This document shows positions 35,990-45,399 of a DNA stretch of 64,000 nucleotides, in pieces (position 1 is the stretch's first letter; every line of letters begins with the position of its first letter). Origin of the DNA: Adineta ricciae (lineage: Eukaryota > Rotifera > Eurotatoria > Adinetida > Adinetidae); NCBI GenBank assembly GCA_905250025.1, contig CAJNOJ010000115.1, positions 186,001-250,000 of the forward strand. Reading direction: 5' to 3'. The position numbers and the translations under genes are program-made. Under the pieces are notes generated by a model. That model was given only the letters and a program-made list of their open reading frames with translations, was not told where the DNA came from and ran no database searches.

Positions 35990-36442
35990 TTATTTAAATG
36001 CCGGTCGATCTGTACGTGCGTATGGTGTAAGTAATTGATTCAATCCAAAATCCGACCACTTATTTTGAGTTTCGTCAATGATTTCCGATAGTAACGTTAA
36101 CTCGCTATCAAATTCGTCAGGATTATACGATAGACTATGACTAGTTGCTGCAGCTTGAGGATTCACTCCCGCGTTTCCGGTAGCACCTGCACTGTCTCCA
36201 CCAGTCGTGTGTGCAGTTGTTCCGTGTGCTGAACTGCTTCCACTGCCAACACCTGATATAGTTCGACCTGTCGAACTTCCTCCTCCAACACCTAGGCCAC
36301 TATGAGCAGCTGCGGCTGATGCAAGTAGATAATTCGCGTCTGAGTTTGGATCGGGATTTCCTAGATGTGGTAGCTCGTCGAGAATCCAATCGCGGTCAAT
36401 TAATGCAAGTTGTCGCCCGTCAGGCAAGTAAATGCCATCCAT
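35990..36442 (-). CDS. Hypothetical protein with Gly/Ala/Ser/Thr-rich linker
   Basis: I do not recognise this gene. From the ATG at 36442 the frame gives about 150 residues: a conserved-looking N-terminus MDGIYLPDGRQLALIDRDWI, then LDELPHLGNPDPNSDANYLL. A low-complexity Gly/Ser/Ala/Thr stretch follows, then a C-terminal acidic helix-like segment (YNPDEFDSELTLLSEIIDE), ending LTPYARTDRPAFK at 35990. An acceptor-like TTCTTTTCTAG lies about 25 nt upstream of the ATG. The frame stays open further upstream (to 36547) through hydrophobic sequence that looks intronic. The gene lies between hexokinase and the GT49 gene, only 22 bp from the latter's ATG. It may be the last exon of a longer gene, or one cistron of a polycistronic unit. 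Confidence 0.55.
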   Translation of the reverse strand: MDGIYLPDGRQLALIDRDWILDELPHLGNPDPNSDANYLLASAAAAHSGLGVGGGSSTGRTISGVGSGSSSAHGTTAHTTGGDSAGATGNAGVNPQAAATSHSLSYNPDEFDSELTLLSEIIDETQNKWSDFGLNQLLTPYARTDRPAFK

Positions 36443-36694
36443 TTCGAAAACATATAGTAAGGAATCTAGAAAAGAATAGAATGAACATTTTGTCAGTGTA
36501 AGATTTATTAAAATACAGAAGATAAAAAACATCAAGATAAAATACAATACGAAGATCTATTTTCAACGGTTTAGTTAGATAAATAGAGAAAACAACAGTG
36601 AAAATCTTGGATGAATGTCTAAAACTTGTCTCCGGAAGTGACTAGGATAGAATGTAAATATATAAAATAGGCGATAACCTCATAGTGCTATGTC

Positions 36695-38833
36695 TTATGA
36701 TGGAAGATTCTTTTCATAGGCCATCGGGGATGTTTTCAAACGTCGGTCAACTGCAGCTACTAGTGCAGAACCTTTCGATGATCCGTCTTCGGAAAGAACA
36801 AGGCGATGCTACAAAAGATTCATTGAAGTAAGCAGCATCAACACGATAAAAGAAGAACTTACTGCTCGTAGAACAAGTCGGCCTAGAGTTCGGCTGAGAT
36901 TCTGTTTGAACTGTTCGTGATGACGAAAGAGTGTGCCGTCAACAGCGACTGTAACTGACGACATATTGAGACGATTGATTAACACGGCAATAGCTAAAAG
37001 TATATAGAACAAAACAACGTGATTGTTTAAATTTGATTGACTACGATGGATAGAATTGCACCTGCTGCAGCTAATTTCGCTGCTCGGAGTGACACAGTTT
37101 TGCACACTTCTCGGATAATAAAGCAATCATCATAGGATGGATCGTGAATACCAATAGACGTGAGAATTGTTGCAGTAGTTGATAAATCATCCGCTGAAAT
37201 GTATAATCTACTTTTCGTTCTCAGCGATTTCTTTTCTTACTTGTATCATTTTCGATATCTGCGACATGTTTTGCATAGAAACTACCTGAAAGATTTCTAT
37301 TCGTACTTCAAAAGCAATTGTTCAGCGACTTTTACCTCTTAGAATGAGAAATATATTGTAATCAGGTCGAATGCTAGGTGATTTTTGCATACGTCCAGGA
37401 AAAAGAATTGAGCGTTGTACTAAATCAACAATGATCAGACGGACAATTTCACCAAGATATAAGGCTGCAAGAGGTTGAGACGTTTTATTAAAGTAAGAAC
37501 GACCTTCAGCGAAGGAAAAATAAAGTTTACCTGAGATCATTTTCTCGAAAACTTGTTGATGTGGCGTCAAACTCGACTCATCAAGTTCTCGATCGATATC
37601 TGTTCGAATAAAGTCCAGACAACCGTTCTATATCCAACAAAAATACATATTAATATCCAACATTTATATCAAATACGAACTCTGCCCAATGCACCCCATT
37701 CGGTATTGATAATCACTTGTTTCGTTTGATTATCGCGGGTTCCCTTCCATTTTGGTATATTATCAAGAGTTTCAAAGTAACACGCATTCATTCCTAACGA
37801 TTATAATTCCGCATAAGTTCAAAATACGACTTTTCTGGGCGATTTACCCGTGCCGAGGATAACACCTGCTTTACAATCACGATAATTCGAACTACAAGCC
37901 ATCAACGTTCCAACAGTATCGTTAACCAAGGCAACAACTTGAATTGGAAGATTCTGATAATAAACAAACTACCGTTACTTTTCTCTATTTATTCTTACTT
38001 CATACCTTTCGTCGATCGATGGCTTGTTGCAACATAAGTACGACATCGTTTCCAACAACACTGGTACAACTGAAACCTTTTGTCCATGACACCAACGTTG
38101 CTTCTCGAAGACTCTTTTGTTGGCAAGGAAAACTGAATGTAAAAGCTAAAAAACCAGCAAAATGATAATTATTCAATCATGAACAGATATTTCATGGCCA
38201 GACGTTATCAACAATGAATGTCGAATGCAAGAACAACACTTTCTGCTAACAACAATGTACTCTATTCTTACCTAAATCAAATCTATAATCTGCAGCTTTG
38301 AGAACCGATAATTTGTTATCATCAATGAATCTTTGTAAACATTCGGCAATATAATCAAATAATTTCTCTCCTTCGCCTAACAATAACGAATGCGGAATGA
38401 GGAAGATTTTATTATTTAAACGCATTCGATTTCTTCCTTCGATAAACACATGTGAAACACGAAAATTCGAACCACCTAAATCGACAACCAGATATTCTCC
38501 CGATTCTTTTCCACTCGGTCCATGATGTACATAAGTCGGGAACATTGCCAAATCGTTCTCCGTCGAATCATCCACTTTCAATGCATTGGTCATTTCAGTG
38601 TTCAGGTTCGCCATAACACGACGAAGTTGCTCCTCGGTCAATTGAAACGGCCGAAGAATATTTCTTACTTCATCACGTAGAATAACTCGTTTGGAAGTCT
38701 GTGAACGTCGATGAATGTAATACGCGCCAAGGCCAATTGCGGTTAGCAATCCTGTACTTATCCCAGCGATTTTCAATGTTTTAATAACATCTATTTTGAA
38801 TTCAATGACATAATTTGATGATAATGACGCCAT
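36695..38833 (-). CDS. Hexokinase with N-terminal membrane anchor
   Basis: Hexokinase phosphorylates glucose at the first step of glycolysis. From the ATG at 38833 the protein starts [20 protein letters not shown] and then has a hydrophobic helix ([20 protein letters not shown]) followed by HRRSQTSKR, a likely membrane anchor. The catalytic part contains the phosphate-1 loop [19 protein letters not shown], the glucose-site [27 protein letters not shown] and NTEWGALG. Next come [11 protein letters not shown] and [20 protein letters not shown], and the adenosine-region [15 protein letters not shown] ends at the stop 36695. It is a single catalytic domain of about 50 kDa. An alternative upstream in-frame ATG at 38875 is interrupted by an acceptor (TATATTTCAG) that abuts the chosen ATG, so the upstream part is probably not translated. 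About eight exons. Confidence 0.92.
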
Positions 38834-38850
38834 CTGAAATATACTTTTAG
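38834..38850 (-). promoter_or_regulatory. Acceptor-like site abutting the hexokinase ATG
   Basis: Minus-strand AAAAGTATATTTCAG ends at 38834, immediately before the start codon. It could be a spliced-leader acceptor or the 3' end of a 5'UTR intron; the 254-bp gap to the Rab-acceptor stop allows either. Confidence 0.5.
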
Positions 38851-39087
38851 ACGTGAGATACATTGATTCTTTCATCTTTCATCTTTTATTTTTTAAATAG
38901 GACACACACACACGCAAGAATTAAGAAAATCCTTTTGTTTAAGTTATAAATAAAAAATAATGATATCAGAGTTAGTACGCGTACGTATTACGAGAATTCC
39001 CTCAAAAGAATATATCACATGAAAATTGAATCGAACCAAGAAAAGAAAAAGCAAAAGCAGATAAAACGATCAATTTTAATCATTCAT

Positions 39088-39950
39088 TCAAGCTTCTTCC
39101 ATTTGAACACCAAATGCTTCTTGATTTGGAGTTTGATGAAAAAGTGCATGGAGAAAGATAACGAATACTGATGCGCCTATATAAAACCGAATAAACATTC
39201 AGAATATTTGCAAAGCATTTCTAATATTTACCTAAAATCCAGAATATTGCCGAGCCGGCACCGACCATCAAAAGCAGTGGGATGCAAAGGCAGAACACAG
39301 CTAAATATTGATGTGTCAAAGCGACCTGTTTACCCATGATCGTCAATTGACTTTCACGATTCTTCAAGCTAACTAAATAGCAACCTGCACCAGTGGCTAA
39401 CAGGACAAATAGTAAAGCCGGTGTGGTAATTCTATTTGTAAATTTGTATTATTATTGTTTAGAGAAAATACGATGTATTATCTTACATGCAATAGATTGA
39501 TAAGATGATGATTACAATGAAATAATTTGTTTGAAAATGTTCAACATTCAGAACGAGACGGCGGGCACCTGAAACAGTTGAACAATAGTCTTTTATTTAA
39601 CATAGGAGTCTTATTCGCCATACCAGCTTTGACATTCGCCGGCGGTTTGAATTGATTGGTATTGAAAAAATCCATCCATGGACGTAAACTTTGACGTTGT
39701 CGACTGTACAAATCACTAACATTGAGCTTTTGTAAACCAGCTAACGCCCAAGTTGACCTGATGAATCAGAGAGACAAAGAAAGAAATAAGTTAAGAATAA
39801 CCATTCGAAATCTGCTCATAGTTACATATTATTAGTCGGTGGACTAGCATTGGTATCTGTTGGGGCACCAAGCAGTACTTCTGTGTGTTGGGGCGGAGGA
39901 GAAATTATATCACCCGTGAGTTGTTTGGTTGCTGACATGTCACTACTCAT
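39088..39950 (-). CDS. RABAC1: Prenylated Rab acceptor 1 (RABAC1/PRA1)
   Basis: PRA1 recycles prenylated Rab GTPases between membrane and GDI in the Golgi and late endosomes. The start at 39950 gives MSSDMSATKQLTGDIISPPP. The domain starts LYSRQRQSLRPWMDFFNTNQ, then FKPPANVKAG, and RRLVLNVEHFQTNYFIVII, the RABAC1 hallmark. It continues through LLFVLLATGAGCYLVSLKNR and ESQLTIMGKQVALTHQYLAV to VGAGSAIFWILGAS and the tail HALFHQTPNQEAFGVQMEEA; the stop is at 39088. The layout and the AGSA..FW motif match vertebrate RABAC1 (about 185 residues). It is the third PRA1-domain gene in this window, clearly a different subfamily from the two tandem PRAF3-like copies. Confidence 0.93.
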
Positions 39951-40202
39951 TTGAAAAAGAAATGTGAATGACTAACGAGAATGAATGAAGTGTCCAGAAT
40001 AAACTTGATGACACAGTCTTGAAAAAAGAACAACATAAATATGCATACATACAAATAGTAATTATGAGAATAGGCCAATCGAAGTAGAGATATAGATGGC
40101 GTTGGTGTAAAATGACACGTATGCTGTACAAGTTTGCAAAAGAAAGGGTGCATAGTGTATTGACTATGAGTTTGCTAAGTCGCAGACACAGCCGACAGCT
40201 GA

Positions 40203-41324
40203 CTAGTCTTTCTTTATTTGATTTTGAAAAGAAGGAAGAAGAAAATCATGAATAGCAAACGGATAAGCAACATCGATTCCCTTGCCACCAGCATCAGGTG
40301 TTGTCCAAAAACTTAAGCGATTCAAACGCGTGTGAACTAATGCTTCGGATGCAAATGCTTGTCCATATTCTCTTCTCTGTGTCGCATTGACAAAATAGTA
40401 TGTTTCTGCCACAGCATATAGATCAGGCACTCCGAGAACAGATAGAGACAACGAGGCGTCATTGAAAATATGATTTGTCAAATTGAGGTATGTCGCATTT
40501 TGACGATCGATATAGCAGGAAAAATCAATACGCGATGGTAGTGGCAATTGATGAGTTTTCAAAAAATTTAAACCCCGATAAATCCAATACATTGATCGGT
40601 GCCCGTTCAATGCAGGAAATTGAGGATCGATGTAATCGTATTGAAGTACATGTTCTTCAAGTCCATCAACTATGAAATAGATTGATGGAGTGAATTGACT
40701 ATTCGAAACGAGTTTAATAAAATATGGATAGTTCGTTTCAAGGAACCAATCTTGATTCGCTTTTGCACCGATCATCACCTCTCCATCAAGATATATTGTT
40801 TGCACTAGAAGAACCCCATCAGGACGTTTAACTTCACTCACCGCTCGAACAACACTTTCTATCGTCGTTTGAACACGTGATGTAAAATCACTGGCATTTA
40901 AACGATAGTATCCAAGACCATCAATTGGATTACCAATAGTATAGTCGGCAGCGCCTAACCATAACAGGCAAATATCTAGATGCAGGCGATGACCATCGAT
41001 TGTACTCTGAATTGATGCAACGTCTTGTACATATTGATGTAAGTTTGCCGTTTCCTGTTCAGTTATCGGAAATGTCGCTCGCCAAGTTTGATCAGGTGTT
41101 GTACCAGGCTCATTAACGAACCAGATACGTAGAGAAACAAATGTGGCACCTTGATCAACCATTCCTTGGAGCTGTTTCAAAACTGTGAAGCGAATGTCTG
41201 GCCGGTGAAATTGCGTTATAAAAACAGTATCTGTAAAATTAGTTCCGATCGCATGATAGTCAACGCCAACGTCATAACTCGATGTACAACGAAGTATACA
41301 GAATAGTAGAGATATAATAACCAT
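40203..41324 (-). CDS. Secreted intronless protein, glycoside-hydrolase-like TIM barrel (tentative)
   Basis: One uninterrupted frame of 373 residues with a signal peptide (MVIISLLFCILRCTSSYDVG). Beta-strand/helix periodicity and motifs such as YDVGVDYHAIGTNF, GATFVSLRIWFVNEPG, HRLHLDICLLWLG and LLVQTIYLDGEVMIG resemble a (beta/alpha)8 glycoside hydrolase. The acids in WFVNEP and YLDGEV would be candidate catalytic residues, but this is inference. Several N-glycosylation sequons (for example NFT, NAT, NLT) fit secretion. It has no intron, whereas almost all neighbours have several, which could mean horizontal acquisition or retroposition. I do not recognise a specific family or substrate. The stop is at 40203-40205. 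Confidence 0.75.
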   Translation of the reverse strand: MVIISLLFCILRCTSSYDVGVDYHAIGTNFTDTVFITQFHRPDIRFTVLKQLQGMVDQGATFVSLRIWFVNEPGTTPDQTWRATFPITEQETANLHQYVQDVASIQSTIDGHRLHLDICLLWLGAADYTIGNPIDGLGYYRLNASDFTSRVQTTIESVVRAVSEVKRPDGVLLVQTIYLDGEVMIGAKANQDWFLETNYPYFIKLVSNSQFTPSIYFIVDGLEEHVLQYDYIDPQFPALNGHRSMYWIYRGLNFLKTHQLPLPSRIDFSCYIDRQNATYLNLTNHIFNDASLSLSVLGVPDLYAVAETYYFVNATQRREYGQAFASEALVHTRLNRLSFWTTPDAGGKGIDVAYPFAIHDFLLPSFQNQIKKD

Positions 41325-41464
41325 TCTAGAGTTTTACTGATATACCACAAATGATATACTTTATTCAATCCTTTCCTTTTCGTATGTTATGATATACACA
41401 ATACCATATGGAGTTATCTCTCAAAGCAAAACGATATTACAACGAAAATAGTATGTGTATGATT

Positions 41465-41686
41465 TTAATGGACGCATGATGTCAGTGGTTTGAAAATGGT
41501 AGGCACAGGGTGAGGCCGTGCCGAAATTGCGAATGCAATGATTTCTACATTAAATACAAAACAGACAACACCTGCTAATATTGAGCTCATAGGACATATC
41601 ACTTCCTCATGATACTCGTTGACAATCATGTAATATAACAAAGCAAACATTTGCTCAGCAAGATGATGAAAGTATCTGAGAAACAC
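41465..41686 (-). CDS. Short ORF, possible exon or gene relic
   Basis: A 73-residue frame (MFLRYFHHLAEQMFALLYYM onward) with one hydrophobic segment (MSSILAGVVCFVFNVEIIAF) sits upstream of the TIM-barrel-like gene. A possible acceptor (GTTTCTCAG at about 41680) precedes YFHHLAEQ, so it might be a terminal exon, but I found no upstream exon. No family is recognised and it may be chance. Confidence 0.2.
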   Translation of the reverse strand: MFLRYFHHLAEQMFALLYYMIVNEYHEEVICPMSSILAGVVCFVFNVEIIAFAISARPHPVPTIFKPLTSCVH

Positions 41687-42003
41687 TTCCTTTTAGTTAT
41701 TTGATATATTGTTTCTACATATGATTAAATGGAGATCCGATAACATAATGAGTTTTTTATGTCTCTGTGACAGTTTCTTAGAATTTACCGAGTTGGAAGA
41801 CGAACATTTTATAATGTCAATATTCGCCGGATATGTGAGACAAAAGCAACATATTTCACTTCAGTTTATTTCAGAAATATTATATTCATGTTTTATTACC
41901 GTCATTCATTACACAGGATAATGAAACGAAAACATCCTAGACGAATTGTGAGGTGGTCTCGATTTCTGTTCTATGATCAACTTTAGAATATTGAGGCGAG
42001 CAC

Positions 42004-42012
42004 TATATATAG
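42004..42012 (+). promoter_or_regulatory. TATA box of the mucin/vWA gene
   Basis: TATATATAG lies 40 bp upstream of the ATG at 42052, leaving space for transcription to start about 30 bp downstream with a very short 5' UTR. Position and match make it plausible; it is not tested. Confidence 0.45.
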
Positions 42013-42051
42013 CGCTGCTGAATACCACAAACAGAAATATTTTTTCTCTGC

Positions 42052-43839
42052 ATGAGTCTTACGATGCAAATGAATCCAAAACTATTATTGACCGTCTTCG
42101 TGTAAGTTTTGTACCGATTGAAAGTAATGTAGCACCATAATCTTTTTTTTTCAGGTCTATATCATTACTGCTAACAGGTAAGTTCACAAACACTGAGACT
42201 AAATGGAATAATTATCGCTCAATTTCGATGATTAGGCATAAATGCAGAAGCTGCATCAACGTTCGGGTGTGGATGTTGCCCTTCGGCCAAATGTTCAGCT
42301 GAACCGGTCTACTGCTCATCGAATGTTGATTGCGAATGTTTGTGGATGACCGTGACTGGCGGTGGCATGTGCGCTAGTACAGCTATATCCTGTTCAAGCT
42401 TGACTCGTTGTGAAAATGATAATCAGACTTGTTCAGTGCCAAATACTGTCTGCGTCAATAATACACGTTGTGATGCACCTGTCTGCTATCCACTCGACCA
42501 AGCAAAGATAAGTGTTTGTCCGCCAGTCGGTTCCAAGACCACTACAATCTCGAGTGAGTTCGAGGAATTCGCGCCAGTGCGCGAAGAATAACCTCAACTC
42601 CCTGCTGTTTTCTTTTCTATTATCAGCCACAACACCAACCACAACGACTACATCAGTGACAACAACTACACCAACCACAACGACTACATCAGTGACAACA
42701 GCTACACCAACCACAACGACTACATCAGTGACAACAACTACACCAACCACAACGACTACATCAGTGACAACAACTACACCAACCACAACGACTACATCAG
42801 TGACAACAGCTACACCAACCACAACGACTACATCAGTGACAACAACTACACCAACCACAACGACTACATCAGTCACAACAACCATAACTGTGCGCACTAT
42901 CGACCCTTGTTCGAATGGGACTGTATGTTTAAACAATGTAAGTTTGTGAAATAACTGCTTTTTCCGTAAACTACAGCACCTCTCCTCTATGATTAGAACG
43001 GAAGACTGATAGATACTTGCCCCTATTCGTAGACTATACTATGAATTCCATACACTTGTTGAAGTCTCATGTTGTTTTATTAACAGGGAACTTGTCTCCC
43101 GTCTGGTGATAGCTTTATCTGCCTATGTCCTGGACGATATTATGGCTCACGTTGCGAACAATACGGAAAACCCGACTTAGGTATTGATGGAATTCTGAAT
43201 GGAACGCAGAATAGCAGTGATCCTACAGTCGAAAATGTACTCAATCGGAATAATTGGACAAATATCGTTGCTGTCGTTGATGTCACTGGGTCGATGAAAT
43301 CTTGTGCAGCGGCTGTTTATAAATGGATGACATTATCTCATGAACGACTGTATAAAATCCAATACTATGTTTTCTTCAATGATGGCGATAAGAAACCTGA
43401 CGCAAGTAAGGTAATTGGTAGTACAGGCGGTGTGTATGGTGTCAATACCGGTAATTTGGAAACCGTGGTACGTGTTATGAAAACAGCTATGTACAATGGT
43501 AATGGTGGTGACACTCCTGAAAATGACATTGAAGCACTGTTGTATGGTATCGAACAGTGCCCAAATTGTACCAATACGATTCTTATTGCTGATAATCAAG
43601 CAACACCACGAGATCTGGTGCTATTAGCCAACGTGACAAGACCTGTGAAAGTTATCGTTTGCCAAATGAATAATAATGCATTAAATCCAAAACTGATGGA
43701 TATCGCCTTGAAAACACATGGTTCTATTCATACTCTCAAAGAGGATATTTTCAAAGTAGCGGACATCCCAATAGGTAGAACTATTACCGTCGGCTCTAGA
43801 TCATACAGAAGAACGAATTCGGGCTATGTGCTAATTTAA
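42052..43839 (+). CDS. Secreted mucin-like protein with Cys-rich, EGF-like and vWA-like domains
   Basis: The start gives a signal peptide assembled over three small exons (MSLTMQMNPKLLLTVF, then VSISLLLTG, then INAEAAS). A Cys-rich domain follows (GCGCCPSAKCSAEPVYCSSN to CPPVGSK, about 42260-42555). Next is a Thr-rich stretch of seven 12-residue repeats (PTTTTTSVTTTT type), which would be heavily O-glycosylated. An EGF-like domain is split by an intron: CSNGTVCLNN (to about 42939), then GTCLPSGDSFICLCPGRYYG and SRCEQ (43087 on), with six Cys. The C-terminal 200 residues form a vWA-like domain with a MIDAS-like IVAVVDVTGSMKSC, a conserved GGDTPENDIEALL and a long helix/strand pattern to VLI before the stop at 43839. 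This looks like an extracellular or mucus/matrix protein. Bdelloids have many such genes, but I cannot name an orthologue. Confidence 0.85.
42635..42886 (+). repeat. Seven 36-bp tandem repeats coding PTTTTTSVTT(T/A)T
   Basis: Units begin at 42635, 42671, 42707, 42743, 42779, 42815 and 42851, each starting CCAACCACAACGACTACATC. The variable residue near the unit end runs T, A, T, T, A, T, then I in the last unit. Units 1-3 and 4-6 therefore match as a 108-bp higher-order period, pointing to a recent three-unit duplication. The array lies in the coding exon and keeps frame. Confidence 0.95.
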
Positions 43840-44298
43840 TATCGAAAGCCAGCTCTAAAACATTGGACTTTTCCTCATCATTTTTGTGCTATGCTTTGCT
43901 CTTTCGCAAAATAAAATTTCGCTTAACACTTTCAAATAATCAAAAGTTTACTATTGGTGAACCAATACTACTCAGCTAAACACATATTGCCAATGAATCT
44001 AACAGATGGCGCTGTAACCACTAGTTCATCTTATCAATTCAATTATTTTATGTGAACTATCTCAGTACAGAACAAATCTATTTACTTCTTTTCTTCAAGA
44101 AATCACATTACAATATCGACAGACAGCAAAAGCTTCTTACCTGTAGCTTTTTTCATTTTTCATTCTATGATTGATCGTCAGCTGCTCTGAATGAGTCATA
44201 TATCGGCTCACCCCCATGAAGCATGATATTCTTTTACTTATGATTCGACCCATGTACTCTCATTTTCCGAATTTTAATTATATTTTACAGATGTGTTG
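43840..44298. other. Intergenic region
   Basis: This follows the mucin/vWA stop. It has an AATAAA at about 43910 and ends in TTATATTTTACAG at 44290, just before the MOSPD start. No gene is seen. Confidence 0.45.
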
Positions 44299-45249
44299 AT
44301 GTCTTTGCCGACACATTTGACCAATAGTGCTTCTCCATTACCATTCTTCTGTTCATCGAATTCTTTCGTTTTCTATCTCGGTAAGATCACTATTGAACAC
44401 TTCTTACCGAAATTTATTCATCTTTCTCAAGATGATTCCAACACCTATTCTCAAATATTAACACTCTACAACCCGTACGATTTTGCTGTGCGATACAAAG
44501 GTTACCAAAGATGTCTCCTTTTCTTTTACATGTTATCTCCTAACAAAAAAATCTTATCTTCTAGTGCTATGCACAGCTCCTCGAATATACTCTATTGCCG
44601 AACCACAAGGTGAAATTCGCCCTCAACATTCAGTTGATACGTAAGAACAGTCAACACGGAAGATCATTCGAAATTTCTCATTTCTTCTTCCTAGGATTAT
44701 TCGTCTTCTCGACACATCATCTTCATCGTCAAATCAAAACGTTGTACATAAAATTCGCATCCAATATTTCGATCGACGAAAACCGCAAGATCTTATTGGC
44801 AAACGAGATATCACCTGTACTATTCTATCTTATAAACCATCTGAAGAGAATTTCGATGAAGACAATAATCATTCACCGAATAGAAGCAAAGCATCGACCA
44901 CACCCCTACCAACAGCAATAAAACCATCAACCAATTCACCTCTACAAGAAACTCGTAAATCCTCCATCATATCAAAGCATATTCAGGCGTTCTACTTTTA
45001 TTTGCTTTTCCAGGAGATCCACTAGTTGTAACCATCCTCAGTATTCTTGGTATAATCTGTGCGATAATACTCGTTCTACCAGATAATGAAAATAATACGA
45101 ATACACATTTACCATCATATTTGCATATGACAACCAACTCGAAAGTGATAGCTAGTTATATTCTTGGTATGTTGTACTTAGTCGAACAATGATTAATGAT
45201 TGGTTTTGGATTTTTAGGTCTTTTAACAGTAGTCTTCATTCGACGATAG
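44299..45249 (+). CDS. Motile-sperm-domain (MSP) membrane protein, MOSPD1/3-like
   Basis: MOSPD1 and MOSPD3 are ER tail-anchored proteins whose MSP domain binds FFAT-like motifs at contact sites. The MSP domain runs ILTLYNPYDFAVRYK, then after a 50-60-bp intron VLCTAPRIYSIAEPQGEIRP, then IIRLLDTSSSSSNQNVVHKI and RIQYFDRRKPQDLIGKRDIT, matching MOSPD1 ([20 protein letters not shown]). A Ser/Thr-rich linker follows, then two hydrophobic helices with LHMTTNSKVIASYILGLLTV matching LHLSVNQKLVAAYILGLIT. It ends FIRR at 45249. I chose the ATG at 44299 because the ATG at 44291 hits a stop after two codons. An acceptor-like ATTTTACAG ends at 44290. Four exons. Confidence 0.88.
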
Positions 45250-45375
45250 ATTTCTCTATTGTTCTCTTTTCTTGTGTACATACGGTTCCTTTTTCTCATT
45301 ATATTTTTGGTGCTGATATGCAAAGATTTCTGTGCCTTTTTTCATCAAAAGAAGATCGAAGTTTTGGCTATTTGT

Positions 45376-45377
45376 AG
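45376..45377 (+). promoter_or_regulatory. Acceptor AG upstream of TMEM104
   Basis: TTTGGCTATTTGTAG ends at 45377, 22 nt before the ATG at 45400. The gap to the MOSPD stop is only 150 bp. This is a candidate spliced-leader acceptor. Confidence 0.5.
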
Positions 45378-45399
45378 ATTAAAGAAAAACCTTCTCAAA

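Larger units (their letters stand above)
41325..42051. other. Divergent intergenic region
   Basis: This region lies between the - strand TIM-barrel-like gene and the + strand mucin/vWA gene. Apart from the weak 41465-41686 frame, it holds a TATA-like box near 42004. Nothing else is supported. Confidence 0.4.

Noticed and set aside
42433..42936. Minus-strand frame with VVVVG repeats over the Thr-rich array
   Set aside because: It is the antisense reading of the coding tandem repeat; the + strand frame has signal peptide, EGF and vWA parts and proper splice sites.
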